From positions 1-64,000 of the forward strand of contig JAEWPQ010000297.1 in NCBI GenBank assembly GCA_023460575.1: a stretch of DNA of 64,000 nucleotides, written 5' to 3'. The DNA is from Bacillota bacterium (GTDB taxonomy: Bacteria > Bacillota > Clostridia > Lachnospirales > Lachnospiraceae). The notes under the pieces were generated by a model. That model was not told the origin of the DNA, made no database searches, and saw only the letters and a list, made by a program, of their open reading frames with translations. Shown here in pieces: positions 1 through 8,711 of this stretch; position 1 is the stretch's first letter; every line of letters starts with the position of its first letter. The translations under genes and the position numbers were made by a program.

Positions 1-7
1 TATGCTT

Positions 8-52
8 TATAATGGGATAGAATTTTAAACCATAACTCAGTGGATAAAGGAG
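8..52 (+). promoter_or_regulatory. pyrB -10 element and ribosome binding site
   Basis: A perfect TATAAT lies at 8-13, and an AAAGGAG Shine-Dalgarno at 46-52 sits six bases before the pyrB ATG. The matching -35 would fall before the window, so only half of the promoter can be seen. The leader from the -10 to the start is short, and no attenuator or PyrR-type antiterminator is visible in it. Confidence 0.55.
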
Positions 53-58
53 ATTCTT

Positions 59-982
59 ATGAGACATTTACTTAACCCGTTAGATTTCAGTCTGGAAGAA
101 ACCGGACAACTGCTTGATCTGGCAAAAGATATTGAAGATAATCTTCCGGAATATTCTCATGTATGCAATGGAAAAAAACTAGCGACACTTTTTTATGAGC
201 CAAGTACAAGAACCCGTTTGAGTTTCGAGGCTGCCATGCTTAATTTAGGAGGCAGCGTACTTGGCTTTTCCTCTGCCGATTCCAGTTCCGCTTCAAAAGG
301 AGAAAGTGTTGCTGATACCATTCGGGTCATCTCCTGTTACGCAGATATCTGTGCTATGAGACACCCCAAAGAAGGCGCACCATTAGTGGCCGCCAGCCAT
401 TCCGGTATTCCGGTCATCAATGCAGGAGACGGCGGACATCAGCATCCCACACAGACACTTACCGATTTACTCTCTATTCGTTCCTTAAAAGGCCGTCTGA
501 ACGATTTAACCATTGGCCTTTGCGGTGATTTGAAATTCGGCCGTACCGTTCACTCTCTCATTAACGCTCTTGTAAGATATGAAAACATCAAATTCATCTT
601 AATTTCCCCCCCTGAACTACGGGTACCTGAATACATCCGGGAAGATGTGCTAAGGGCCAACAACATTGAATTTATTGAAATGGACAGTCTTGACGATGCC
701 ATGCCGGATCTTGATATCCTGTATATGACACGTGTACAGAAAGAACGTTTTTTCAATGAAGAAGATTACATCCGTTTAAAGGACTGCTACATTCTGGATA
801 AGAAAAAAATGAAGCTGGCAAAGGAAGATATGTATGTTCTTCACCCCCTTCCCAGAGTCAACGAGATCTCTGTAGAAGTTGATGATGATAAACGGGCCGC
901 CTACTTTAAGCAGGCACAGTATGGAGTTTATGTACGTATGGCTCTTATCATGACATTACTGGAGGTAAATAAACCATGTTAA
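59..982 (+). CDS. pyrB: Aspartate carbamoyltransferase, catalytic subunit
   Basis: This enzyme condenses carbamoyl phosphate with L-aspartate to N-carbamoyl-aspartate, the committed step of pyrimidine synthesis, in the cytoplasm. At 307 aa it has the family's normal length. The carbamoyl-phosphate motif FYEPSTRTRLSF is near residues 45-56, HPTQTLTDL is near residues 128-136, and the conserved LPRVNEI is near the C-terminus. The ATG is preceded by AAAGGAG. The stop overlaps the start of pyrI by seven bases, so the two subunits are probably translationally coupled and form a catalytic-regulatory holoenzyme. Confidence 0.97.
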   Translation: MRHLLNPLDFSLEETGQLLDLAKDIEDNLPEYSHVCNGKKLATLFYEPSTRTRLSFEAAMLNLGGSVLGFSSADSSSASKGESVADTIRVISCYADICAMRHPKEGAPLVAASHSGIPVINAGDGGHQHPTQTLTDLLSIRSLKGRLNDLTIGLCGDLKFGRTVHSLINALVRYENIKFILISPPELRVPEYIREDVLRANNIEFIEMDSLDDAMPDLDILYMTRVQKERFFNEEDYIRLKDCYILDKKKMKLAKEDMYVLHPLPRVNEISVEVDDDKRAAYFKQAQYGVYVRMALIMTLLEVNKPC

Positions 983-1401
983 ATATCGGCGGATTAAAAG
1001 AAGGTATCGTATTAGACCATATTGAAGCAGGAAAAAGTCTGGAGATTTATTATAATCTGGGACTGGACAAGTTAGACTGCCAGGTGGCCATTATTAAAAA
1101 TGCCAAAAGCAATAAAATGGGAAAAAAGGATATTATTAAAATAGAAGGCGGCATGGATCATATTAATCTGGAAATACTCGGATATATTGATCACAACATC
1201 ACGGTAAACATTATCCGGGACAATGAAATTGTAGAAAAGAAGACACTCAGCCTTCCCCAGAAGATCACCAACATCATCCAGTGCAAAAACCCCCGCTGCA
1301 TCACTTCCATCGAACAGGGCCTTCCCCATGTTTTTTATCTCTCAGATGCGGAAAAGGAAACCTACCGCTGCATGTACTGTGAAGAAAAATACAGCAGATA
1401 A
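976..1401 (+). CDS. pyrI: Aspartate carbamoyltransferase, regulatory subunit
   Basis: PyrI binds nucleotide effectors and holds catalytic trimers together through a structural zinc site. The 141-aa protein has an N-terminal nucleotide-binding domain and a C-terminal zinc domain. The four cysteines are visible as CKNPRC near residues 103-108 and CMYC near residues 132-135. The start lies inside the end of pyrB, with GGAGG just before it. A rho-independent terminator follows directly, so pyrBI ends the transcript. Confidence 0.96.
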   Translation: MLNIGGLKEGIVLDHIEAGKSLEIYYNLGLDKLDCQVAIIKNAKSNKMGKKDIIKIEGGMDHINLEILGYIDHNITVNIIRDNEIVEKKTLSLPQKITNIIQCKNPRCITSIEQGLPHVFYLSDAEKETYRCMYCEEKYSR

Positions 1402-1412
1402 TGCTGCCACAG

Positions 1413-1453
1413 AACCGCTTCCTGCCTAACTGATAGGAAGCGGTTTCTTTTTG
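1413..1453 (+). terminator. Rho-independent terminator of pyrBI
   Basis: An 11-bp inverted repeat pairs AACCGCTTCCT (1413-1423) with AGGAAGCGGTT (1435-1445), and a T-rich tail, TCTTTTTG, follows. It lies just after the pyrI stop. It overlaps the last codons of the convergent LysR gene, but the T-run is present only in the plus direction. Confidence 0.9.
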
Positions 1454-2346
1454 TATCTTTCCTTTATTCCGTCACTAAAAGCAAATACAGCTTTTGACTG
1501 ATAGCCGATGGCAGAATAGGCAAGAGCCAGATCAAGAAAAACTCCCTGTCTGCCCACAGAAAGGTATGCAACATCGTCATACGCCTCCATGCAGGAGCGG
1601 TAGGTGAACGCAAGTCCAAGTCCAGTTCTTGCCATGCTCGCAGATAATGCAGCGGTGATATTGCTGTTATCCGAGTGTACGTTCAAATTCTCCTTTTCAA
1701 ACAGCTGCCTGCTGATACTGCCAAGCATTGTATTATAGTCGCTGAGGATAAAACGAAACATCGCGGCATCCCTTAGTTCGATGTGGTACTGTCCTGCTTC
1801 ATTATACTGAAAGGCATATTTCATGGCAGGATGATTTTTACTGCAGACAATTAAAATTTCATCCCTGTAAAATTCTTCCACTTTTCCTTTTAAATGGACA
1901 GGCAGCGCGACTACCGCAAGATCCACCTTCCCTGCAGTCAGTTCCTCCTCCAGTTCCATACTGTTTGCTTCCACAATATCCACTCTCACCTTCGGATAAT
2001 TCTGCTGGAAATCGGCAAGAATATCTGGCAGCATATAACGTCCCCGAAAGGAACTGATTCCAAAAATAATTCTCCCCCCTTCAAGATTTACACTGTCCCA
2101 CAATTCATTCTCTGCTCTTCTGTACTGTAGTAATATCTCTCTGGCCCGTTCAATAAAACTGGCACCTCCGGTTGTTGGGCGGATTCCTTTTGCAGTTCTG
2201 GCAAACAGCGGTGTTCCCAGTTCCTTCTCGTACTGCAGTAAAAACTGGCTTAAACTTGACTGGGCCATAAACAGGCGATCTGCTGCCCTTGATATGCTGC
2301 CTTCTTCTGCCAGTGTCACAATATATCTCAATTCTTTCAGTTCCAT
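1426..2346 (-). CDS. LysR-family transcriptional regulator
   Basis: This is a 306-aa protein of standard LysR length. Residues 1-60 form the winged helix-turn-helix (MELKELRYIV start, AADRLFMAQSSLSQFL recognition region). The rest is the periplasmic-binding-protein-like effector domain. The ATG is preceded by GGGAGG. It is divergently transcribed from a DUF6282 hydrolase and a MatC-type permease across a 227-bp region, the usual arrangement for a LysR activator controlling neighbours in response to their substrate. The effector is not predictable from sequence. Confidence 0.9.
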   Translation of the reverse strand: MELKELRYIVTLAEEGSISRAADRLFMAQSSLSQFLLQYEKELGTPLFARTAKGIRPTTGGASFIERAREILLQYRRAENELWDSVNLEGGRIIFGISSFRGRYMLPDILADFQQNYPKVRVDIVEANSMELEEELTAGKVDLAVVALPVHLKGKVEEFYRDEILIVCSKNHPAMKYAFQYNEAGQYHIELRDAAMFRFILSDYNTMLGSISRQLFEKENLNVHSDNSNITAALSASMARTGLGLAFTYRSCMEAYDDVAYLSVGRQGVFLDLALAYSAIGYQSKAVFAFSDGIKERYKKKPLPIS

Positions 2347-2367
2347 TTTAACCTCCCATCGGTTTTT

Positions 2368-2408
2368 CCGATATTAGTTATTATTTATTTTAGATTGCGC
2401 CGATATTA
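2368..2408. promoter_or_regulatory. Candidate LysR operator: spaced direct repeat
   Basis: The 9-mer CCGATATTA occurs at 2368-2376 and again at 2400-2408, 32 bp apart start to start, which is about three helical turns. Both copies lie in the AT-rich divergent region just upstream of the LysR start. Regular spacing on one face of the helix fits regulator binding, but no regulator-site match can be proven by eye. Confidence 0.35.
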
Positions 2409-2540
2409 TATTCATTATAAAATCAAATTATTATTTGTGCAACTTTATAGATAAAAAAAAAATTATCATCAGTTTCTGCCAAAACAATATAAATATTCTT
2501 TTTTACCAAGAAGAGTATTTGATGATTTTCAACAAATCTC

Positions 2541-2556
2541 TATTCGTTGCCGAATA
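2541..2556. promoter_or_regulatory. Small palindrome upstream of the DUF6282 gene
   Basis: TATTCG-TTGC-CGAATA is a perfect 6-bp inverted repeat ending just before the ribosome binding site GAAAGGAG of the following gene. It could be an operator or a 5' leader hairpin limiting translation. There is no T-run, so it is not a terminator. Confidence 0.35.
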
Positions 2557-2573
2557 TAGAAAGGAGATGTTAA

Positions 2574-3449
2574 ATGAGTAAGGTATCTTTAAGGGGGGTC
2601 ATTGATATGCATGTCCATTCCAATCCGGATATTCGTCACCGGGCTTATGACGATTTCGAATTGATGGAAGCTGCCATAAGAGTCGGTGCCAGAGCGATTG
2701 TAATCAAAACGCACCAGGGTACAACAGTGGACAGGGCATATCTATGTAATCAGCATAACAAATTAACACACAACAGTGATAATGATTTCACCATGTACGG
2801 CAGCGTCACTTTAAACAGACAGATCGGAGGAATCAATCCGGCTGCCGTTGAAAGCGGCTTAAAACTCGGTGCTAAAGTCATATGGCTTCCAACCCAGTCC
2901 GCCAGAAATCATAAGCTGAAAATGAACCAGTCAACAGATGACTGCATTGATGTGATCAAAGATTCCGCCATCGTACCAGAATTAAAGGATATCTTTGCAC
3001 TGATTAAAGATTACAATGCAGTTCTTGCAACGGCTCATATATCACCAGAGGAATGTTTTCGGGTGGTAGAAGCAGCCAGAAATGCCGGAGTCACAAAAAT
3101 TGTCGTCACTCATCCGGAATGGTGGCTTGTGGGGATGAGTATTACCGACCAGGTCCGGATTGTTAAAGATTACGACGTTATTCTGGAGCATTGCTTTGCC
3201 CAGCCGCTGGGAGGCGGAAAATACAAAAGCAATCTGCCTATGAATCTGGAGGCCATTCGTGAATGCGGATATAAAAATGTTATGGTATCCACAGATGGAG
3301 GGCAGGTAGAAAATCCGAACTGGGAAATTGCATTGGAACAATATCTGCAATACCTTTCAGACAACGGTATCCCCGAATCGGAAATTTACCATATGACTCA
3401 TACAATCCAGTCTGAACTGCTGGGCATTCCAACATGCGGACATCACTAA
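2574..3449 (+). CDS. DUF6282-type metal-dependent hydrolase
   Basis: This 291-aa protein resembles the DUF6282 family, amidohydrolase-like TIM barrels of unsettled function. Possible metal ligands are visible: MHVHSNPD near residues 12-19, HISPEE near 155, THPEWW near 179 and STDGGQ near 238. There is no signal peptide, so it is cytoplasmic. GAAAGGAG precedes the ATG. A permease gene follows after 22 bp, and a LysR gene is divergent, so the protein probably acts on the compound the permease carries. The substrate is not identifiable, and a dihydroorotase-like or lactonase-like reaction is equally possible. Confidence 0.7.
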   Translation: MSKVSLRGVIDMHVHSNPDIRHRAYDDFELMEAAIRVGARAIVIKTHQGTTVDRAYLCNQHNKLTHNSDNDFTMYGSVTLNRQIGGINPAAVESGLKLGAKVIWLPTQSARNHKLKMNQSTDDCIDVIKDSAIVPELKDIFALIKDYNAVLATAHISPEECFRVVEAARNAGVTKIVVTHPEWWLVGMSITDQVRIVKDYDVILEHCFAQPLGGGKYKSNLPMNLEAIRECGYKNVMVSTDGGQVENPNWEIALEQYLQYLSDNGIPESEIYHMTHTIQSELLGIPTCGHH

Positions 3450-3471
3450 AACAAAAAAGGGGTTATGTTTT

Positions 3472-4767
3472 ATGATAAACATATTAATCGTATCGGCTAT
3501 TGCTATTGCTATCATAATCGGGTACAAAACAGGCTTTAATACTGGTATATTCGCAATTATATTTGCCTACCTGTTAGGCTGCTTTGCTTTGGGGTTAGCG
3601 CCTAAGAAGGTGATTGGGGGATGGCCCATCAACACCATGTTTGTTATTTTTTCTGTTTCACTTTTCTATAATTTTGCTCTGGTAAACGGAACGTTGGAAA
3701 AAACCGCACGCTACCTGCTTTACGCCTGCCGCCGGTTTCCAGCTCTTCTTCCCTTCGCACTCTATTTTGCCAGCGCAGGAATTGCAGCATTAGGTGCCGG
3801 ATTCTTTACAGTAATGGCTTTTATGGCACCAATTGCACTGTTAATCTGTGAAGAAGCAAAAATGGATAAAATGGTAGGAGCTGCTGCAGTTAACTGTGGT
3901 GCTTTGTCCGGAGCAAATTTCATGACCAGCGGAAGCGGAATTGTATTTCGTGGATTAATGGATGAAAATAACTATGCGGACGTTTCATTTAACTATACTT
4001 CGGTAATCTTTGTTGAGAGTGTCATCTTTTCTCTTCTGCTGATCGTTTTATTCCAGCTTATAACGAGGAAAAACAAAAATGCACAACAACATACCGTATT
4101 TGAAAAACCGGACGCTTTTACTGCAAAACAGAAAACAAACCTCATTCTGATTCTTGTCATGATTGCAGTTGTCCTGTTATTCCCTATTCTGCACATTATC
4201 TTCCCGGCCTCTGCTGGTATCAAATTTATTAACAGCAAAATAGATGTTGGCCTGACAGCTATTGTTTTTTCTGCTATCGCATTATTCTTAAAGCTGGCTC
4301 CGCAGGATGAAGTCATTAAAAAAGTTCCCTGGAACACCATTATTATGATTTGCGGTGTTGGTATGCTGATTAATGTTGCCATTGAGGCAGGTACTCTTGA
4401 TTTAATGGCCTCCTGGGCCGGATCCAGTCTGCCGGTTTTCGTGGTACCTATTGCGTTCAGCATAATCGGTTCAATCATGAGTTTCTTTTCCAGCACACTT
4501 GGTGTTGTCTGCCCTGCACTGTTTCCTCTGGTCCCAGCGCTTGCAGCTGCAACCAGTATTAATCCGCTGATAATTTTCAGCAGCATCGTAATCGGCGCAC
4601 AAAGCTCAGCCATCTCCCCATTCTCTTCCGGTGGAAGTCTGGTACTGGGCACCTGCACCTCAGACGAAGAGCGCACATCAATGTTCCCCCGTCTCTTATT
4701 TGTTGCAGTACCTGTCAGTGTAATCTCTGCTACAATTTTTAATGTCATTGCATCACTGTTTATATAA
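3472..4767 (+). CDS. MatC-type dicarboxylate carrier family permease
   Basis: This 431-aa, strongly hydrophobic protein has about eleven or twelve membrane segments. Its N-terminus (INILIVSAIAIAIIIGYKTG and the following GWPINTMFVIFSVSLFYNFALV region) resembles the MatC N-terminal domain of dicarboxylate or malonate carriers in the SLC13/CitM-like ion transporter group. A glycine- and serine-rich helix break (SGANFMTSGSG) may be a substrate loop, and SPFSSGGSLVLG near residue 386 may be a second one. It is co-directional with the DUF6282 gene and probably imports its substrate. Malonate uptake would be notable beside a polyketide producer, but nothing fixes the substrate. Confidence 0.7.
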   Translation: MINILIVSAIAIAIIIGYKTGFNTGIFAIIFAYLLGCFALGLAPKKVIGGWPINTMFVIFSVSLFYNFALVNGTLEKTARYLLYACRRFPALLPFALYFASAGIAALGAGFFTVMAFMAPIALLICEEAKMDKMVGAAAVNCGALSGANFMTSGSGIVFRGLMDENNYADVSFNYTSVIFVESVIFSLLLIVLFQLITRKNKNAQQHTVFEKPDAFTAKQKTNLILILVMIAVVLLFPILHIIFPASAGIKFINSKIDVGLTAIVFSAIALFLKLAPQDEVIKKVPWNTIIMICGVGMLINVAIEAGTLDLMASWAGSSLPVFVVPIAFSIIGSIMSFFSSTLGVVCPALFPLVPALAAATSINPLIIFSSIVIGAQSSAISPFSSGGSLVLGTCTSDEERTSMFPRLLFVAVPVSVISATIFNVIASLFI

Positions 4768-4780
4768 AATGATTAAACCT

Positions 4781-4820
4781 GCAGCCAGAATAATATCTTT
4801 ATTTTGGCTGCTTATTTCTT
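4781..4820 (+). terminator. Terminator after the permease gene
   Basis: GCAGCCAGAATAA pairs with TTATTTTGGCTGC with a single mismatch (4781-4811), followed by the T-rich TTATTTCTT. It ends the hydrolase-permease transcript and isolates the chemoreceptor gene downstream. Confidence 0.7.
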
Positions 4821-4844
4821 ACGTTACAGATGAAAGGATATCTT

Positions 4845-6536
4845 ATGAAAAATTGGAAAATAGGTCAAAAAATTACGGCAGCATTTGGATTAATTTTTCT
4901 CCTGTTTATTATTTCATCACTGCTCTCCGGCAGGGGAATGAACAAACTATACACAACTTTTACATCTTTTTATAACCGCCCGTTTACAGTATCCAATGCT
5001 ACACTGAATATCAAGTACGATTTACGTACAATTGAAAAAAACCTGATTCTGATTATCCAGAGCAAAAAAGGAGATGATCTTTCCAAATGGGAAGATGAAA
5101 TTAATCAATCAACAGCCCGGCTCAATGAAAAAACCTCACTATTACAAAAGAACATGACACAACCGGAAAGTCAGGAAAAACTTGCGCATATTATAGATTC
5201 TCAGAAAGAACGGGATCAGATAATTGCGGAAATTATCGATTTGAGTAAATCAGGCAGCTCTGCCAATGCTTTTCGTATCTATATAGATTCCTTTGAACCA
5301 AGTTCAGCAGCTGCCAGTGACATTGCCACTCAGTTAGAACAGGCAGCCATCAATCGTGCAAGCCAGTTTTATACAGATGGAAAAACGGAATCTGCACGAA
5401 TTTATACGGTTCTCATTCTGTTTACGACAATCACATTATCTGCCATTGTATTCTTATGCATCTGTCTGACGAAAAGCCTCACAAGACCAATCAGGGAACT
5501 GGAACTTGCTACCACGGCTTTGGCCTCAGGTGAATTAGACACTGATATCACCTACCAGGCAGGAGATGAGCTGGGTATTCTTGCTGACAATGTCCGGAGT
5601 CTTATTAAAACACTGAATCTCTACATAAACGATATTTCCGGGGTTCTGAAAAAAATGGCTGACAAAGATATGACTGTAACAATCAATATGGATTACAGAA
5701 ACAGTTTTTCACCCATCCGCACCTCTATGGAAACAATCCTGCATTCCTTAAACCTTACATTAAATCATGTGCAGTCTGCTTCACAGGAGGTAAAAAACGG
5801 TTCTGAACAGGTATCTCAGGGTTCACAGATTCTGGCAGAAAATGCCATAGAACAGGCCAGTTCCGTTGAACGGCTTTTTGAAACAGTAAGCCATATATCA
5901 GGCCAGATCAAAGAAAACACAGATGGAATTTTAAAATCAAACGCTCTGCTGCTTGAAACACAGGAGGAACTTAGTACAAGCAATGACCGGATGATGGAAC
6001 TGAATGCAGCCATGAAAGATATCTCCGATAACTCCAGTGAGATAGGCGGAATCATAAAAACAATGGAAAGTATCGCCTTTCAGACAAATATTCTTGCCTT
6101 AAATGCAGCCGTCGAAGCGGCCAGGGCCGGAGCCGCCGGAAAAGGATTTGCTGTCGTTGCGGCTGAAGTACGCCGTCTCGCATCCTTAAGTACTGACTCT
6201 GCCCAAAAGACGCAGTATCTGATTGACCGCACGTTAAATGCCATTATAAACGGAGCACAAATGGCAGATGATACCAAAGGTTCCTTAAACACTGTTCTCA
6301 CTAAATCTGAGAATTTAACCGTACTGATGAATAAAATTACCGAAGCTTCCTTATTACAGACTGATGCTCTGGAAAAAATCAGTCATGAAATTAACCAGAT
6401 TTCTACTGTTGTACAGACTACATCCGCCACAGCGGAAGAAAGTTCTGCTGCAAGCGAGGAACTGGCTGCAGAAGCAGAAAATTTAAATCAGCTTATTTAC
6501 CAGTTCCAGCTGCACCATTCATCAGATATTATATAG
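4845..6536 (+). CDS. Methyl-accepting chemotaxis protein
   Basis: This is a 563-aa membrane chemoreceptor. A first membrane segment (about residues 10-32) is followed by an extracytoplasmic helical sensor of about 155 aa that looks like a four-helix-bundle ligand domain. A second membrane segment (about 187-210), a HAMP linker and a long coiled-coil signalling domain follow. The conserved hairpin tip near residues 410-440 reads ALNAAVEAARAGAAGKGFAV, the CheA/CheW contact site. There is no C-terminal CheR pentapeptide. I chose the ATG at 4845 over one 15 bases upstream because AAAGGA sits at the right distance. The ligand is unknown; proximity to the permease suggests, weakly, a shared substrate. 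Confidence 0.93.
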   Translation: MKNWKIGQKITAAFGLIFLLFIISSLLSGRGMNKLYTTFTSFYNRPFTVSNATLNIKYDLRTIEKNLILIIQSKKGDDLSKWEDEINQSTARLNEKTSLLQKNMTQPESQEKLAHIIDSQKERDQIIAEIIDLSKSGSSANAFRIYIDSFEPSSAAASDIATQLEQAAINRASQFYTDGKTESARIYTVLILFTTITLSAIVFLCICLTKSLTRPIRELELATTALASGELDTDITYQAGDELGILADNVRSLIKTLNLYINDISGVLKKMADKDMTVTINMDYRNSFSPIRTSMETILHSLNLTLNHVQSASQEVKNGSEQVSQGSQILAENAIEQASSVERLFETVSHISGQIKENTDGILKSNALLLETQEELSTSNDRMMELNAAMKDISDNSSEIGGIIKTMESIAFQTNILALNAAVEAARAGAAGKGFAVVAAEVRRLASLSTDSAQKTQYLIDRTLNAIINGAQMADDTKGSLNTVLTKSENLTVLMNKITEASLLQTDALEKISHEINQISTVVQTTSATAEESSAASEELAAEAENLNQLIYQFQLHHSSDII

Positions 6537-6560
6537 CAGTATTTTATTTATTTTAAAAAA

Positions 6561-6606
6561 GAGGGTAACGCTATAATCACCAGAAATGTGATTCAGCGAT
6601 ACCCTC
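6561..6606. terminator. Bidirectional terminator between the chemoreceptor and rnpB
   Basis: GAGGGTA...TACCCTC forms the base of a long hairpin (6561-6606), with further pairing of CGCT/AGCG and TCAC/GTGA inside. On the minus strand the stem is followed at once by TTTTTT, so it is a strong terminator for RNase P RNA. On the plus strand the tail is only moderately T-rich, but it follows the chemoreceptor stop. Confidence 0.85.
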
Positions 6607-6630
6607 GTTTCATTTCATTAATTAAATGCT

Positions 6631-6975
6631 TTGAGTAAGACGATAAGCCGGGTTATGTCGTTGAATGGCCATCTATCTAGGCCTGCCGTTGCCGGCAGGC
6701 TCAAGCGACCTACCCGGAAGCAGACGGGCCGCCTTATGCTTCCTGTTCGGTCTTGCTTCGAATGGGGTTTACATGGACCCCTCCTGTTACCAGAAGAGCG
6801 GTGGTCTCTTACACCACCTTTCCACCCTTACCGCAGATGCGGCGGTTTATTTCTGTTGCACTTTCCCTGGAGTCGCCTCCGCCAGACGTTATCTGGCATC
6901 CTGCCCTGTGAAGCCCGGACTTTCCTCACCTGCAGCCTTTCGGCTTTGCAGCTGCGGCCATTTGTCTTACTCAAA
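6631..6975 (-). ncRNA. rnpB: RNase P RNA
   Basis: This is the catalytic RNA of RNase P, which matures the 5' ends of tRNAs. On the minus strand the conserved GAGGAAAGTCCGGGC block follows the 5' helix, and the conserved terminal region ACCCGGCTTATCG lies near the 3' end. The P1 helix is visible: GAGTAAGAC at the 5' end (6964-6972) pairs with GTCTTACTC at the 3' end (6633-6641). Other landmarks are CAGGGCAGGATGCC, AGGGTGGAAAGGTGG and AGGTCGCTTGAGCC. The length of about 345 nt is normal. It has its own promoter and terminator. Confidence 0.97.
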
Positions 6976-6983
6976 ACCATATA

Positions 6984-7012
6984 ATTCTATCATAGTTCCT
7001 GACATTTGTAAA
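6984..7012 (-). promoter_or_regulatory. Sigma-70 promoter of rnpB
   Basis: On the minus strand TTTACA (7007-7012) and TAGAAT (6984-6989) are separated by exactly 17 bp. The predicted start falls a few bases before the mature 5' helix of RNase P RNA. This fits a strong constitutive housekeeping promoter. Confidence 0.8.
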
Positions 7013-7038
7013 GCTTCCTTTTCGTTAACCTGACTTTT

Positions 7039-8700
7039 TTATACCTTGAAGCAGCTTCCTCCAATAAATTCTCTCACTATGGAGTTGCGTGGAATGTCTT
7101 CACTGTTGACTCCAAGAAAATAATCCAGGAATTTTAAAAGCCGTTTTGCTTCCATATATTCAGGCGATTCTCTTGGTATACCGAAAAGAAGCGGTTCTGC
7201 ATACTGTTTCAAAACGGATAATTCATATACGGTAGCCGAATTAAACATCATATCTGCGGATTCCTGGAACGGAAAGATATAGGCTTCCTCTCCCTCTCTC
7301 ACAGTCGGCCACATGCGTATGGTATCCTGGGCTGATGCGCCTCTTGTTCTGGCATCCCGAACCATGCGCCTTATAAGGCGGCAGTCGGTTGTGGGAATCC
7401 GGTTGTGTTCGTCAATGTTTAACTGGGTCAGTGCACTGACATAAACACGGAATTTACTTTCTTTTGGAAGTGAATAGGATAATCTGTCATTCAGGCAGTG
7501 AATCCCTTCAATCACAAGAATATCATCCTTCCCAAGCTTTAAATAATCGCCCCGATACTCCCGTTCACCCGTTTTAAACTGGTACCTCGGCATTTCTACC
7601 GTTTCTCCGGCAAGAAGAGCCGTCATATCTTTATTAAACTGATCAATATCCAGGCATTCCAAAACTTCATAATTATAGCTTCCGTCTGGATTTTTCGGAC
7701 TGTTTACTCTGTTAACAAAATAATCATCGACTGCTATTGGGTGAGGAATCATCCCCTGCGCCTTCAGCTGTACTGATAATCTATGGGAAAATGTTGTCTT
7801 TCCTGATGAGGATGGGCCTGCAATCATAACAAATTTTTTGCTGCGGTCAGCTCCGATCCTTGCTGCGATTTCAGCAATCTTTTTCTCCTGAAGTGCCTCC
7901 TGGATCAGGATTAGTTCATTGATATCTCCTGCAGCTATCACTTCATTTAAGGCTCCGACATGAGAAACATTGAGTCGTTCCCCCCATTTTACACTTTCTT
8001 TTAATACCTGATAAAGCTTCTGCTTTTTTTCTGCTTCAAAAACAGGCACTTCCTGGGGATTTTCCTTCTGGGGAAGCATGAGCATAAATCCCTCATCATA
8101 AGGAATGATACTAAAATATCTGATATATCCGGTATTCTGTACCATATAGCCGTAAAAATAATCTTCAAAACCGCCGATGCTGTATAAATTCACGCGGGAT
8201 ACCCTGCGGTAGCGAAAAAGCCGTTCTTTGTCATACATCCGGTGCTTGTGGAACAATTCTATGGCATCATCCGTATTAACGCTTCGCTTCATGATGGGGA
8301 TTTTCTGGTCAACATATTCTCTCATACGCGTCATCACACGATTTAATAATTCTTCTGTAAGAGGTGCTGTTCCATGAGGCTGAATATAATAGCCTTTTCC
8401 AAGGGAAAAATCCACGGTCACCTTTTCGATATTCTCTGATCCCGCCACATCATAAAATGCTTTCAGCATAAGGAAAATCGCACTTCTGTGATAGGTCTGT
8501 ATCCCCGGCTGATCTTTTCCTGTAAAAAAATGAAGGCTGCAGTCAAACTGAACCGTCTTATGAAGCTCTCTTAACTTTCCGTTGATGCCTACCAGAAGGA
8601 TCTCATCGTCATACTGCGGCTGATACTCCTTCGCTATATCCTGGTAAGTCGTGCCAATTGGGTATTCTCTCTTCGTTCCATCTATTGTTACAATCGCCAT
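7039..8700 (-). CDS. TGS-domain nucleoside kinase (uridine kinase family)
   Basis: This 553-aa protein is of the type common in clostridia. An N-terminal TGS domain (residues 1-60) and a threonyl-tRNA-synthetase-like second domain (about 60-240) are fused to a phosphoribulokinase/uridine kinase P-loop domain (about 280-480). The Walker A motif AGPSSSGKTTFSH lies near residues 293-305. It probably phosphorylates nucleosides in salvage; the exact substrate is unknown. GGAGG precedes the ATG. It is the last protein gene of the minus-strand housekeeping run, 11 bp after the Nif3-like gene. Confidence 0.9.
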   Translation of the reverse strand: MAIVTIDGTKREYPIGTTYQDIAKEYQPQYDDEILLVGINGKLRELHKTVQFDCSLHFFTGKDQPGIQTYHRSAIFLMLKAFYDVAGSENIEKVTVDFSLGKGYYIQPHGTAPLTEELLNRVMTRMREYVDQKIPIMKRSVNTDDAIELFHKHRMYDKERLFRYRRVSRVNLYSIGGFEDYFYGYMVQNTGYIRYFSIIPYDEGFMLMLPQKENPQEVPVFEAEKKQKLYQVLKESVKWGERLNVSHVGALNEVIAAGDINELILIQEALQEKKIAEIAARIGADRSKKFVMIAGPSSSGKTTFSHRLSVQLKAQGMIPHPIAVDDYFVNRVNSPKNPDGSYNYEVLECLDIDQFNKDMTALLAGETVEMPRYQFKTGEREYRGDYLKLGKDDILVIEGIHCLNDRLSYSLPKESKFRVYVSALTQLNIDEHNRIPTTDCRLIRRMVRDARTRGASAQDTIRMWPTVREGEEAYIFPFQESADMMFNSATVYELSVLKQYAEPLLFGIPRESPEYMEAKRLLKFLDYFLGVNSEDIPRNSIVREFIGGSCFKV

Positions 8701-8711
8701 TCTTTTCCTCC

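Noticed and set aside
3993..4748. A 251-codon minus-strand open frame
   Set aside because: It is antisense to the MatC-type permease, whose hydrophobic codon usage creates long mirror frames, and it has no recognisable domain.
6631..7033. Two overlapping plus-strand open frames of about 120 codons
   Set aside because: They lie antisense to RNase P RNA, which fully explains the sequence, and they have no ribosome binding site.
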